A DNA stretch of 64,000 nt from Microbispora rosea (GTDB taxonomy: Bacteria > Actinomycetota > Actinomycetes > Streptosporangiales > Streptosporangiaceae): contig NZ_FTNI01000014.1 in NCBI RefSeq assembly GCF_900156315.1, positions 124,001 to 188,000 on the forward strand, read 5' to 3'. Below the pieces are notes generated by a model that worked only from the letters and a program-made list of their open reading frames with translations, was not told the origin of the DNA and ran no database searches. Positions 17,322 to 25,780 of the stretch are shown piece by piece. Both the position numbers and the translations under genes were made by a program. Within the stretch, counting starts at the first letter, position 1, and the number at the start of each line of letters is the position of its first letter.

Positions 17322-18911
17322 GTGAACAAGCCCGTCGTACTTGTCGCAGAAGAGCTCTCAGAAGCGGGTCTCGCCGTGCTCGGCGCGGACTTCGAGGTCC
17401 GGCACACCGACGGCGCCGACCGATCGCAGCTCCTGCCCGCCCTCGCCGACGTGGACGCCCTGATCGTACGCAGCGCGACCCAGGTCGACGCGGAGGCCAT
17501 CGCGGCGGCGCCCAAGCTGCGCGTCGTCGCCCGCGCCGGGGTGGGCCTGGACAACGTCGACGTCGAGGCCGCGACCAAGGCCGGCGTCATGGTCGTGAAC
17601 GCCCCGACCTCCAACATCACCAGCGCCGCCGAGCACACGGTCGCGCTGATCCTCGCCAGCGCCCGCAACGTGGCCCAGGCGCACTCCGCGCTCAAGGGCG
17701 GCGAGTGGAAGCGCTCGAAGTACACCGGCGTCGAGCTCGACGAGAAGGTCATCGGCATCCTCGGCCTCGGCAAGATCGGCCAGCTCGTCGCGCAGCGCCT
17801 GCAGCCGTTCGGCGTCGAGATCATCGCGTACGACCCCTACCTGCAGCCGGCCCGCGCGGCGGCGATGGGCGTGCGGCTGGCGTCGCTGGAGGAGGTGCTC
17901 CAGCAGGCCGACTTCATCACGGTCCACCTGCCCAAGTCGAAGGAGACCGTCGGCCTCATCGGCGATCGCGAGCTGCACATGGTCAAGCCGAGCGTCCGGC
18001 TGATCAACGTCGCGCGTGGCGGGATCATCGACGAGAACGCCCTCTACTCCGCCCTCAAGGAGGGTCGCGTCGCGGGCGCGGGCATCGACGTGTTCGCCAA
18101 GGAGCCCTGCACCGACAGCCCGCTGTTCGAGTTCGACCAGGTCGTGGCGACGCCGCACCTCGGCGCCTCCACCCACGAGGCCCAGGAGAAGGCCGGCACG
18201 CAGGTCGCCCGCAGCGTCAAGCTGGCGCTCGCGGGCGAGTTCGTGCCCGACGCGGTGAACGTCCAGGGCGGCGCGGTCGCCGAGGACGTCAAGCCGGGCC
18301 TGCCGCTCACCGAGAAGCTCGGCCGCATCTTCACCGCGCTCGCGGGCGAGGTGGCCACCCGCCTGGACGTCGAGATCCGGGGCGAGATCTCCGCGCAGGA
18401 CGTCCGGGTCCTGGAGCTGGCCGCGCTCAAGGGCGTCTTCACCGGCGTCGTCGAGGACGCGGTGACCTACGTCAACGCGCCCCTGCTGGCCAAGGACCGC
18501 GGTGTCGTGGTCGAGCTGGTCACCAGCGCGGAGAGCCCCGACTGGCGCAACGTCATCACGGTGCGCGGCGTGCTCGCCGACGGACGCACGGTCTCGGTCT
18601 CCGGCACGCTGTCCGGCCCCCGGCAGATCACCAAGATCGTCGAGGTGAACGGCTTCGCGATGGAGATCGAGCCGACCGACCACCTGGCCTTCTTCACCTA
18701 CGCCGACCGCCCCGGCATCGTCGGCATCGTCGGCCGCCTGCTCGGCGAGCAGAACGTGAACATCGCGTCCATGCAGGTCTCGCGGGACGTGAAGGGCGGC
18801 AAGGCGCTCATCGCGCTGACGGTCGACACGGCGATCCCGTCCGAGGTCGTCGAGCAGATCGCGGGGGAGATCGGCGCCGACAGCGGCCGTACGGTCGACC
18901 TGGAGGACTGA
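17322..18911 (+). CDS. serA: D-3-phosphoglycerate dehydrogenase
   Basis: The first enzyme of serine synthesis: NAD-dependent oxidation of 3-phosphoglycerate to 3-phosphohydroxypyruvate. It has 529 residues, the long type I form. The NAD motif GLGKIG is at about 148-153, the catalytic arginine in NVARGGIIDE (about 232), and the histidine in TPHLGAS (about 284). An intervening ASB domain (about 320-450) precedes the C-terminal ACT domain (about 458-529), which contains DRPGIVGIVGRLLGEQNVNI and usually binds serine for feedback control. The GTG start has GAAGGA about nine bases upstream. A near-perfect terminator follows the stop. Confidence 0.97.
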   Translation: MNKPVVLVAEELSEAGLAVLGADFEVRHTDGADRSQLLPALADVDALIVRSATQVDAEAIAAAPKLRVVARAGVGLDNVDVEAATKAGVMVVNAPTSNITSAAEHTVALILASARNVAQAHSALKGGEWKRSKYTGVELDEKVIGILGLGKIGQLVAQRLQPFGVEIIAYDPYLQPARAAAMGVRLASLEEVLQQADFITVHLPKSKETVGLIGDRELHMVKPSVRLINVARGGIIDENALYSALKEGRVAGAGIDVFAKEPCTDSPLFEFDQVVATPHLGASTHEAQEKAGTQVARSVKLALAGEFVPDAVNVQGGAVAEDVKPGLPLTEKLGRIFTALAGEVATRLDVEIRGEISAQDVRVLELAALKGVFTGVVEDAVTYVNAPLLAKDRGVVVELVTSAESPDWRNVITVRGVLADGRTVSVSGTLSGPRQITKIVEVNGFAMEIEPTDHLAFFTYADRPGIVGIVGRLLGEQNVNIASMQVSRDVKGGKALIALTVDTAIPSEVVEQIAGEIGADSGRTVDLED

Positions 18912-18930
18912 CGCTCCGCATCGCTTCATC

Positions 18931-18969
18931 GAACGGCCCGGCGCCCGCGCGCCGGGCCGTTCGTGTTTT
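18931..18969 (+). terminator. Intrinsic terminator after serA
   Basis: A perfect 14-bp stem (GAACGGCCCGGCGC at 18931-18944 with its complement at 18949-18962) closes a four-base loop and is followed by GTGTTTT. Confidence 0.9.
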
Positions 18970-18997
18970 CCCCGTGTCTTCCGCCCAGCGGACCGCG

Positions 18998-19012
18998 TCT
19001 CACGAAGTGAGA
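18998..19012. promoter_or_regulatory. Dyad TCTCA-N5-TGAGA, probable NdgR-type site A
   Basis: TCTCA CGAAG TGAGA is a perfect dyad with a five-base centre. The same pattern is found upstream of cimA and between ndgR and leuC. A wider dyad (ACGAGA at 19027-19032, TCTCGT at 19044-19049) lies just beyond it. These sites precede the small 36-residue gene and, further on, leuB. Confidence 0.5.
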
Positions 19013-19244
19013 TACTAGGTCGTCCTACGAGATTGTGGGGTACTCTCGTGATGACGAGGCGCCCCGCACTTCCACCTGCCGCGACGGGGCCTGATCAGGG
19101 CAGGCCGGCCCGTCGCGGAGCGCCGCGCCGCCGGCCTTCGGCTCGCCCGTGACGCGTGACCCGCGTTCCACCGGTGGCCGACGTACCGGATCCGCGACAG
19201 GCGGATCCCGATCTCAGCATTCCTCCGTCGAAGAGAGAATCGCC

Positions 19245-19355
19245 ATGTACGAGATGTACCCCTGGGGTCGTTCCGAGGACGCCGAGGACGAGGCGGCCGC
19301 CGCGTTGCAGATCGCGCTCGACCGCCGCGACAACGGGGGCGTACCGCAGCGCTGA
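19245..19355 (+). CDS. Small acidic protein of 36 residues
   Basis: A short open frame, ATG to TGA, beginning MYEMYPWGRSEDAEDEAAAA and ending RRDNGGVPQR. Third codon positions are nearly all G or C. A GAGAGA stretch lies a few bases upstream. It sits alone between the serA terminator and leuB, downstream of two dyad elements. The composition, an aromatic N terminus then an acidic helix, suggests a small soluble protein or a regulator peptide. I do not recognise a function. No competing frame is convincing here. Confidence 0.5.
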   Translation: MYEMYPWGRSEDAEDEAAAALQIALDRRDNGGVPQR

Positions 19356-19623
19356 CCTGGGCCGACCTGGCCTCGGCCGGCCTGGCCGGGATCGGCGGGA
19401 TCGGCCACCCTCCCGGCCTGGAGCGTGCCAGCCTCGTCCGTCCCGGCCGGGCTGCGCGCCGGCGGCACCGGCCCGCGCCGCCCTGCGGCATCGGGCCGGA
19501 CGCCGTGATCCTCGGGGCGCCGGCGGCCGGGCAGTCCACGGCGCGCGCGACCTCGTCTTCGGGCGTGCCCTCGCGACGGGACCCGCCTGACGCGCAGGTA
19601 CGCCCACGTATGGACCGCATGGT
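19356..19623. other. Gap without a recognisable gene before leuB
   Basis: About 270 bases of very GC-rich sequence with long stretches of mixed CCGG. No frame has a credible start, ribosome site or family resemblance. It could be an old gene remnant. Confidence 0.4.
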
Positions 19624-19642
19624 GAGATCGTGTTCCGATCTC
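19624..19642. promoter_or_regulatory. Dyad upstream of leuB
   Basis: GAGATCG (19624-19630) and CGATCTC (19636-19642) form an exact 7-bp inverted repeat with a five-base centre, ending 24 bases before the leuB start. It is an operator candidate. The TGAGATCG half matches one flank of the dyad before cimA. Confidence 0.4.
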
Positions 19643-19666
19643 CGAGACAACCGGTAAGGTACACGC

Positions 19667-20713
19667 ATGGAGTCGAGCAACATCCGCCTGGCAGTGATCC
19701 CCGGTGACGGTATCGGCACGGAGGTCGTCGCCGAAGGCCTCAAGGTCCTCAACGCCGCGGGCGTCAAGTCCGAGACCACCGAGTACGACCTCGGTGCCAA
19801 GCGCTACCACGCGACCGGGCAGACGCTTCCCGACGAGGTGCTCGACGAGCTGCGCGGCTACGACGCGATTCTGCTGGGCGCCGTCGGCGACCCGAGCGTG
19901 CCGCCCGGCGTCCTGGAGCGCGACCTGCTGCTGCGCCTGCGCTTCGAGCTCGACCACTACGTGAACCTCCGCCCGGTCAAGCTGTTCCCCGGCGTGACGA
20001 CCCCGCTCGGACAGGCCCGTCCCGAGGACATCGACATGATCGTCGTCCGTGAGGGCACCGAGGGCCCGTACGCCGGCGCCGGCGGCGTGATGCGCCGCGG
20101 CACGCCGCAGGAGATCGCGACCCAGGAGTCGCTGAACACGGCTTACGGCGTCGAGCGCGTGGTGCGCTACGCCTTCGAGAGGGCCGTGGCCCGGCCGCGC
20201 CGCAAGCTGACGCTGGTCCACAAGACCAACGTGCTGACGTACGCGGGCGACCTGTGGGCGCGCACCGTCGACCGGCTCAGCCTGGAGTTCCCCGAGGTGG
20301 AGACCGACTACTGCCACGTCGACGCGGCCTCCATGTTCTTCATCAGCCAGCCGCAGCGGTTCGACGTGATCGTCACCGACAACCTGTTCGGCGACATCCT
20401 GACCGACATCGGCGCGGCGGTCGCGGGCGGCATCGGCCTGGCGGCCAGCGGCAACGTCAACCCGGCCCGCACGGCGCCGTCCATGTTCGAGCCCGTGCAC
20501 GGCAGCGCGCCCGACATCGCGGGCCAGGGCAAGGCCGACCCCACCGCCACGATCCTGTCGGTCGCCATGCTCCTCGACCACCTCGGCCACGCCGAGGCGG
20601 CGGCCCGCGTCGAGCAGGCCGTGGCCGACGACCTGATCGAGCGCCAGAGCGGATGGACGGCACGCTCCACCCGCGAGATCGGCGACGACATCGCCGCCCG
20701 AGTAGCCGGCTGA
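19667..20713 (+). CDS. leuB: 3-isopropylmalate dehydrogenase
   Basis: Oxidises and decarboxylates 3-isopropylmalate to 2-ketoisocaproate in leucine synthesis, using NAD and a divalent metal; it can also act on methylmalate in the citramalate route to isoleucine. The 348-residue length fits actinobacterial forms. Family marks include [13 protein letters not shown], the substrate-binding arginines near [10 protein letters not shown], the catalytic lysine in [10 protein letters not shown], the metal-site aspartates in [13 protein letters not shown] and the NAD-site [17 protein letters not shown] at 19667 has TAAGG ten bases upstream. A strong terminator follows the stop, and ilvE lies next. Confidence 0.97.
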   Translation: MESSNIRLAVIPGDGIGTEVVAEGLKVLNAAGVKSETTEYDLGAKRYHATGQTLPDEVLDELRGYDAILLGAVGDPSVPPGVLERDLLLRLRFELDHYVNLRPVKLFPGVTTPLGQARPEDIDMIVVREGTEGPYAGAGGVMRRGTPQEIATQESLNTAYGVERVVRYAFERAVARPRRKLTLVHKTNVLTYAGDLWARTVDRLSLEFPEVETDYCHVDAASMFFISQPQRFDVIVTDNLFGDILTDIGAAVAGGIGLAASGNVNPARTAPSMFEPVHGSAPDIAGQGKADPTATILSVAMLLDHLGHAEAAARVEQAVADDLIERQSGWTARSTREIGDDIAARVAG

Positions 20714-20738
20714 TTCCGGCCGCTCATCCCGACATCAC

Positions 20739-20776
20739 GCGCATGGCGGCCCGGTATGGGCCGCCATGCGCTTTTT
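20739..20776 (+). terminator. Intrinsic terminator after leuB
   Basis: A perfect 14-bp stem (20739-20752 with 20758-20771) with a five-base loop, followed by five T residues. Confidence 0.93.
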
Positions 20777-20856
20777 CATACCTGTGAAATGCCCTAGTTT
20801 TCCCTTAGCCGACTCGTCGCACAATTACTACGACGACGTAGAGAGAAGGACCTCGC

Positions 20857-21948
20857 ATGACCACCCACCTCAGGTTCGACGTGCAGCTCAATCCGCAGGC
20901 CCGCAGTGCGGCCGAGCGCGAGCAGGTGCTGGCGAGCCCCGGCTTCGGTCAGGTCTTCACCGACCACATGGTGTCCATCGACTGGACCGAAGGGGAGGGC
21001 TGGCACGACGCGAAGCTCCAGCCGTACGGTCCGCTCGTCCTGGACCCCGCCACTTCCGTGTTCCACTACGCCCAGGAGCTGTTCGAGGGCCTCAAGGCGT
21101 ACCGGCAGCCGAACGGCTCGATCGTCGCGTTCCGGCCGTACGCGAACGCGGCGCGGTTCAACCGGTCGGCGCTGCGGATGGCGATGCCGGAGCTTCCCGA
21201 GGAGGCGTTCGTCGAGTCGCTCGAACTCCTCGTGCAGACCGACCGCGACTGGGTGCCGACCGCCGAGGGCCACAGCCTCTACCTGCGTCCCTTCATGATC
21301 GCCACGCAGCCCGCCCTCGGGGTGAACCACCCCTCGCGGAGCTACAAGTACATGGTGATCGCCTCGCCCGCCGCGTCGTACTTCACCGGCGGCCTCAAGC
21401 CGGTCTCGGTCTGGCTGTCCACGGAGTACACCCGCGCGGCGCCCGGCGGCACCGGGTTCGCCAAGTGCGGCGGCAACTACGCGGCGGCGTTCGTGGCCCA
21501 GCGGCAGGCCGTCGAGGAGGGCTGCGACCAGGTCGTCTGGCTCGACGCCTTCGAGCACCGGTGGGTCGAGGAGATGGGCGGGATGAACCTGTTCTTCGTC
21601 TTCGGCGACCGCCTCGTGACCCCGGCGCTCACCGGGACGCTGCTGCCCGGCATCACCCGTGACTCGATCCTCAGCCTGGCCGCCGAGCTGGGATACACGG
21701 CGGAGGAGGGCAAGATCTCCATCGAGGAGTGGCAGGCGGGCTGCGAGTCGGGCGAGCTCACCGAGGTCTTCGCCTGCGGAACCGCCGCCGTCGTCACCCC
21801 CGTCGGCTCCGTCAAGGGCGTCGACCGGAGCTGGACCGTCGGCGACGGCACCCCCGGGCCGGTCACGATGAAGATCCGTGAGGAGCTCGTGGGCATCCAG
21901 TACGGCAGCCGCCCCGACGCCCACCACTGGATCCACAAGATCTGCTGA
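20857..21948 (+). CDS. ilvE: Branched-chain amino acid aminotransferase
   Basis: The PLP enzyme that makes the last step to Ile, Val and Leu by transferring an amino group from glutamate. It has 363 residues, the length of the actinobacterial fold-type IV group. The PLP lysine is in AKCGGNYAAAF (about residue 202). Other marks are LFEGLKAYR (about 75), YLRPFMIAT and GGMNLFFVF, with the phosphate-binding ACGTAAVVTPVG near 305-320. The AGAAGGA ribosome site lies about nine bases before the ATG. It has its own promoter region after the leuB terminator. Confidence 0.96.
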   Translation: MTTHLRFDVQLNPQARSAAEREQVLASPGFGQVFTDHMVSIDWTEGEGWHDAKLQPYGPLVLDPATSVFHYAQELFEGLKAYRQPNGSIVAFRPYANAARFNRSALRMAMPELPEEAFVESLELLVQTDRDWVPTAEGHSLYLRPFMIATQPALGVNHPSRSYKYMVIASPAASYFTGGLKPVSVWLSTEYTRAAPGGTGFAKCGGNYAAAFVAQRQAVEEGCDQVVWLDAFEHRWVEEMGGMNLFFVFGDRLVTPALTGTLLPGITRDSILSLAAELGYTAEEGKISIEEWQAGCESGELTEVFACGTAAVVTPVGSVKGVDRSWTVGDGTPGPVTMKIREELVGIQYGSRPDAHHWIHKIC

Positions 21949-22028
21949 CGGCCGCCCCGCCTCCCCCCAGGCGGGCGCCCGTCCGGTGTGCGCTCCGGAG
22001 GGGCGTGCCCGGGGGCTGGGTTCACGTA

Positions 22029-22076
22029 GTCGCGTTCAAGCGGTCGCGTTCAAGGGGTCGCGTTCAGCCGGTCGCG
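22029..22076. repeat. 14-base tandem repeat
   Basis: Three complete and one partial copy of GTCGCGTTCAAGCG-like sequence begin at 22029, 22043, 22057 and 22071, a period of 14 bases. The last unit overlaps the 3' end of the secreted-protein gene on the minus strand. Confidence 0.75.
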
Positions 22077-22696
22077 CCCGGGCAGGTCGTGCCCACCGCC
22101 AGGACGGACAGCGACACCAGCCCGTGGAGCAGGCCGGCACCCCCGCCGCCGCTCACCCCGGCCCTCGCGCCGACACTGATCAGGGAGCGCGCGGCCGGGC
22201 ACGGCGCCGGCTCCGCCGCGACGGCGGGCGCGGGCGCGACGGGAGACGGCTTGGGCGTCGCGGTCACCGTGACGGTGACCGTGGGCACCGGAGTGGGCCT
22301 GGCGCCGGGCGTCCGCGCAGGCGCGGAGGGCGCCGGGCTCACGGTCGGACCGGCGACGGTCACGTGCTGGGTGATGTTGCAGACCCGGGCGCGCCGGCAC
22401 AGCGCGTTCTGCACGTTCGAGGAGCCGCCCGCGGTGTTGGTGGACGTGTGCTGGTAGCCGCGGTTGTGCGTGTCGCCGGACACCGACAGCTTGTCCCTGG
22501 GCCGGTCCTGCGGGTCCTTCCCCTGGGTGGTCGCGACGTTGCGCACCGCGCGATCGGTACGGCCGTGCCCGTTGTCGGCGGCGGCCCCGAGCGGGATGAC
22601 GCCGGTGACGAACACGGTCGAAGCCGATGTCCCGGCGAGAAGGAGACCGGCGATCCTGCCGGTGAGAAACGCCCCGCCGCCGCGCCGACAAGTCAT
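22064..22696 (-). CDS. Secreted protein of unknown function
   Basis: A 210-residue protein with an N-terminal hydrophobic signal (about residues 10-40, ending near AAADNGHG). A polar region with cysteines (NVQNALCRRARVCNITQHV, about 89-107) is followed by a Pro/Thr/Val linker (about 110-155), then by a hydrophobic C-terminal region containing LLHGLVSLSVLAVGTTC. Four cysteines in total could form disulphides. The design recalls small cell-surface proteins of spore-forming actinomycetes, but I see no chaplin or other named family. It converges on ilvE. The function is unassigned. Confidence 0.65.
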   Translation of the reverse strand: MTCRRGGGAFLTGRIAGLLLAGTSASTVFVTGVIPLGAAADNGHGRTDRAVRNVATTQGKDPQDRPRDKLSVSGDTHNRGYQHTSTNTAGGSSNVQNALCRRARVCNITQHVTVAGPTVSPAPSAPARTPGARPTPVPTVTVTVTATPKPSPVAPAPAVAAEPAPCPAARSLISVGARAGVSGGGGAGLLHGLVSLSVLAVGTTCPGATG

Positions 22697-22890
22697 TCGC
22701 CGCCCCCTGTTCGGATCAGACGCCTGGTTGCATCAGACGCTGCGTGATAAAGACGAGCCCTGGGCAAAGCGATCCGCCAATGCGAATCGCTTCGCGAGCG
22801 TACTCACCGAGGGGGCGCCGATCGTGTGTCCCGCGCCTCTATGGCGCGTTATTACGCCATCATTGCCCTACGTCCATCGAGATCCGGGGT

Positions 22891-23544
22891 TCAGTTCTTC
22901 CTGATGAGCGTGAGCCCGTCGGCGACGGTCAGGAGCACGCTCGTCACCCGGGAGTCGCGTGCGACGAGGTCGTTGAACTCCCGCATCGCGGGCACGTTGC
23001 CGCCGGCGGCGGGATCGGTGATGTCGCCGTGCTGGAGCGTGTTGTCCACGGCGATCAGGCCGCCGGGCCTCAGCCGGGGCAGGATCTCCTCGTAGTAGAC
23101 CGGGTAGCCCGGCTTGTCGGCGTCGATGAAGGCGAAGTCGATGCTCTCGCCCGCCGGCATGGCCCGCAGCGTGTCGGCGGCCGGGCCGAGGCGCAGCTCG
23201 ATGCGGTCGTCGAGGCCCGCCTTCTGCCAGTAGCGGCGGGCCACCGCCGTCCACTCCTCGCTCACGTCGCAGGCGATCAGGCGTCCGTCGGCGGGCAGGC
23301 CCCTGGCGATGCAGATCGACGAGTAGCCGGTGAAGGTCCCCACCTCCACGGCGCTCCGGGCACCGCTGAGCCGGACCAGCATGGTGAGCAGGGTGCCCTG
23401 CTCCGGCGCGATCTGCATGCTGATCCGGTCGCCCACCAGCCGGTGGGTCTCCTCGGCCAGGTCGGCGAGCAGGTCGTCGGGCGGGCTCGTGTGCGCCGCG
23501 GCGTACGCGGCGACGGCCGGTGTGGTGAACATGGCAGCCTTCAT
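22891..23544 (-). CDS. SAM-dependent O-methyltransferase (family 3)
   Basis: A 217-residue methyltransferase of the catechol/caffeoyl-CoA type family. The SAM-binding motif is AVEVGTFTGYSSICIARGL (about residues 66-84), the acidic SAM contact is CDVS (about 92), and the metal-binding region is FIDADKPGYP (about 138-147) with VDNTLQHGD (about 167). These residues match metal-dependent small-molecule O-methyltransferases. The physiological substrate is unknown. The gene is divergent from cimA. Confidence 0.9.
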   Translation of the reverse strand: MKAAMFTTPAVAAYAAAHTSPPDDLLADLAEETHRLVGDRISMQIAPEQGTLLTMLVRLSGARSAVEVGTFTGYSSICIARGLPADGRLIACDVSEEWTAVARRYWQKAGLDDRIELRLGPAADTLRAMPAGESIDFAFIDADKPGYPVYYEEILPRLRPGGLIAVDNTLQHGDITDPAAGGNVPAMREFNDLVARDSRVTSVLLTVADGLTLIRKN

Positions 23545-23596
23545 GGCATCACACTAGATCGTCGAGCCCTCTGACCTGCGCGAACACCCTCCCATA

Positions 23597-23611
23597 TCTC
23601 GTACTATGAGA
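23597..23611. promoter_or_regulatory. Dyad TCTCG-N5-TGAGA before cimA (site B)
   Basis: TCTCG TACTA TGAGA fits the pattern of the ndgR-leuC sites. TACTAT inside it (23602-23607) would serve as a -10 element, so a bound regulator would cover the promoter. The predicted start of transcription lies about 45 bases before the leader peptide. Confidence 0.55.
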
Positions 23612-23656
23612 TCGATGTGCCAGAGGGTGACCGGCTGTGGCAAACTGCTCAGCACC

Positions 23657-23698
23657 ATGTACTACGGTCTGCTCATTATCGGCAGGCGCGCCGGCTGA
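23657..23698 (+). CDS. cimA leader peptide (attenuator)
   Basis: A 13-codon frame, ATG to TGA, encoding MYYGLLIIGRRAG, with Leu-Leu-Ile-Ile in a row. It lies 19 bases before an intrinsic terminator and 119 bases before the cimA start. Like the ilvB leader, it ends in Arg-Arg codons that contribute a hairpin arm (23686-23695 with 23707-23716). In addition GGTCTGC (23666-23672), at the Gly-Leu codons, can pair with GCAGACC (23715-23721), the 5' arm of the terminator. Confidence 0.8.
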   Translation: MYYGLLIIGRRAG

Positions 23699-23717
23699 AG
23701 GACATCGCCGGCGCGCA

Positions 23718-23746
23718 GACCTCTCACGTCCGTGAGGGGTCTTTTT
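23718..23746 (+). terminator. Attenuator terminator before cimA
   Basis: GACCTCTCACG (23718-23728) pairs with CGTGAGGGGTC (23731-23741), 11 pairs with one wobble, followed by five T residues. It is in the leader, upstream of the gene. Confidence 0.88.
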
Positions 23747-23817
23747 GTTTGAGCGGCCTTCTCGGTTGGGGCCGACAAGCGCGCGGCGAGATGCAACCCC
23801 GCGAAGGAGACACAGAG

Positions 23818-25392
23818 ATGGCCGACGATCGTTTCCACGTGTACGACACGACGCTCCGCGACGGCGCCCAGCAGGAGGGGCTGAACCTCACGGTCGCCGA
23901 CAAGCTGGCCATCGCACGTCACCTGGACGGCCTCGGCGTCGGCTTCATCGAGGGCGGCTGGCCGGGCGCCAACCCCAAGGACACCGAGTTCTTCAGGCGG
24001 GCTCAGACCGAGCTCGACCTGAAGCACGCGCAGCTCGCCGCGTTCGGCGCAACCCGCCGGGCGGGCGTGAAGGCCGCCGACGATCCCCTGGTGGCCGCGC
24101 TGCGCGAATCCGGCGCGCCGATCGTGACGCTCGTGGCCAAGAGCCACGACCGCCACGTGGAACTGGCCCTCCGCACGACGCTGGAGGAGAACCTCGCGAT
24201 GATCCGCGACACGGTCTCCCATCTGACGGCGGAGGGCCAGCGCGTCTTCCTCGACGCCGAGCACTTCTTCGACGGCTACCGATCCAACCCCGCGTACGCG
24301 CTGGAGGTGCTGCGCACGGCCGCGGAGGCCGGGGCGTCGGTGATCGCGCTGTGCGACACCAACGGCGGCATGCTGCCCGACGAGCTGGCCGACGTGGTGC
24401 ACGAGGCGGCCGGCACCGGGGCCCGCATCGGCATCCACTGCCACGACGACACCGGCTGCGCGGTCGCCAACACGCTGGCCGCGGTGAAGGCCGGAGCCAC
24501 GCACGTGCAGGGCTGCGCCAACGGGTACGGCGAGCGCTCCGGCAACGCCAACCTGTTCACGGTGGTGGCGAACCTCCAGCTCAAGCGGGGATTCGACCTC
24601 GTGCCGCCGCAGTCGCTGCGCGAGATGAGCCGCATCGCCCACGCGATCACCGAGGTCACCAACGTCACGCCGAACTCCCACCAGCCGTACGTCGGGACGT
24701 CGGCCTTCGCGCACAAGGCGGGCCTGCACGCGTCGGCGATCAAGGTGGACCCGAACCTCTACCAGCACATCGACCCCGCCGAGGTCGGCAACGACATGCG
24801 GATGCTGGTCTCCGACATGGCCGGCCGCGCCTCGGTCGAGCTGAAGGGCCGCGAGCTGGGCTACGAGCTCACCGGCGAGCAGTCCAGGCAGCTGGTCGAG
24901 CGGGTCAAGGACCTGGAGGCCAGGGGGCACACGTTCGAGGCCGCCGACGCGTCGTTCGAGCTGCTGCTGCGCGACACGGTCGACGGCGAGCACCGGCGCT
25001 ACTTCACGGTGGAGTCGTGGCGGGTGATCGTCGAGCGCCGCCCCGGCGGCGACGTGGTCAGCGAGGCGACCGTCAAGCTCCACGCGAAGGGCGAGCGGAT
25101 CATCGCGACTGGCGAGGGGAACGGCCCGGTCAACGCGCTCGACAGGGCGGTGCGGCTGGCGCTGGAGAAGCTGTACCCCGAGCTGGCCGGGGTCGAGCTG
25201 ATCGACTTCAAGGTCCGCATCCTGGAGGGCACCCACGGCACGGACGCGGTGACCCGAGTGCTGATCACTTCGAGCGATGCGACCGGCGAGTGGGCCACGG
25301 TCGGGGTGGGCGAGAATGTCATCGAGGCGTCCTGGCAGGCGCTTGAGCAGGCGGTGACCTACGGTCTGCTTCGGGCCGGGCACAGCGCCTGA
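23818..25392 (+). CDS. cimA: Citramalate synthase
   Basis: A 524-residue enzyme of the isopropylmalate/homocitrate synthase group. It condenses pyruvate with acetyl-CoA to give citramalate, opening a threonine-independent route to 2-ketobutyrate for isoleucine. The TIM-barrel catalytic domain begins YDTTLRDGAQQEG (about residues 7-19), with metal-binding histidines in IHCHDDTG (about 208-215) and the conserved GCANGYGERSGNANL. The C-terminal LeuA-type dimer domain (about 365-510) carries the allosteric site. The early RDGAQQEG variant and the overall pattern fit CimA better than LeuA. ATG at 23818 has AAGGAG eight bases upstream. Expression is controlled by the leader peptide and terminator just before it. 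Confidence 0.93.
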   Translation: MADDRFHVYDTTLRDGAQQEGLNLTVADKLAIARHLDGLGVGFIEGGWPGANPKDTEFFRRAQTELDLKHAQLAAFGATRRAGVKAADDPLVAALRESGAPIVTLVAKSHDRHVELALRTTLEENLAMIRDTVSHLTAEGQRVFLDAEHFFDGYRSNPAYALEVLRTAAEAGASVIALCDTNGGMLPDELADVVHEAAGTGARIGIHCHDDTGCAVANTLAAVKAGATHVQGCANGYGERSGNANLFTVVANLQLKRGFDLVPPQSLREMSRIAHAITEVTNVTPNSHQPYVGTSAFAHKAGLHASAIKVDPNLYQHIDPAEVGNDMRMLVSDMAGRASVELKGRELGYELTGEQSRQLVERVKDLEARGHTFEAADASFELLLRDTVDGEHRRYFTVESWRVIVERRPGGDVVSEATVKLHAKGERIIATGEGNGPVNALDRAVRLALEKLYPELAGVELIDFKVRILEGTHGTDAVTRVLITSSDATGEWATVGVGENVIEASWQALEQAVTYGLLRAGHSA

Positions 25393-25462
25393 CCAGCGCG
25401 AACCCTCATCCGGGCATGGTGTGGGCGACGCTCACGGTGCGCTGGTGAATGCTGTGGTTTTA

Positions 25463-25492
25463 GTGACATTTAGTCTAGTTGGTGCTTAGATA
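25463..25492 (+). promoter_or_regulatory. Probable promoter of the globin operon
   Basis: GTGACA (25463-25468) and TAGATA (25487-25492) are separated by 18 bases in a locally AT-rich stretch. Transcription would start near 25499, leaving an untranslated leader of about 280 bases with several possible hairpins (GGCGAAG/CTTCGCC; CTGAGGC/GCCTCAG). No known riboswitch consensus was recognised. Confidence 0.45.
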
Positions 25493-25780
25493 GGCGAAGC
25501 TCCTGAGGCGGTCTTCGCCACGATCGGCGATCCCGGCCGCGGTTCCAGCCTCAGCGCCCCGCTCTGGCTCAACGGAGGGTGAAGGCAAGAAGTATCTGCG
25601 CACCGAACCCCGTGCTGTCGCGGTGCCTGCCGCCAGGCTCTGATTGTTCTATCGGAGGCGGCCGGTGCCGTGGGAGCCGAGCGTCCGTCTGTCACCATGA
25701 CCAGCCACGTGACTAGGGGAGTCCGAGAACTTTCGGCTCCCAGTCATCCCCCCGCTGGTGCACCCGGAATGGGAGGGTCT

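Noticed and set aside
22029-22076. CRISPR-like or attachment site repeat
   Set aside because: The 14-base units are contiguous with no spacers and partly overlap a gene end.
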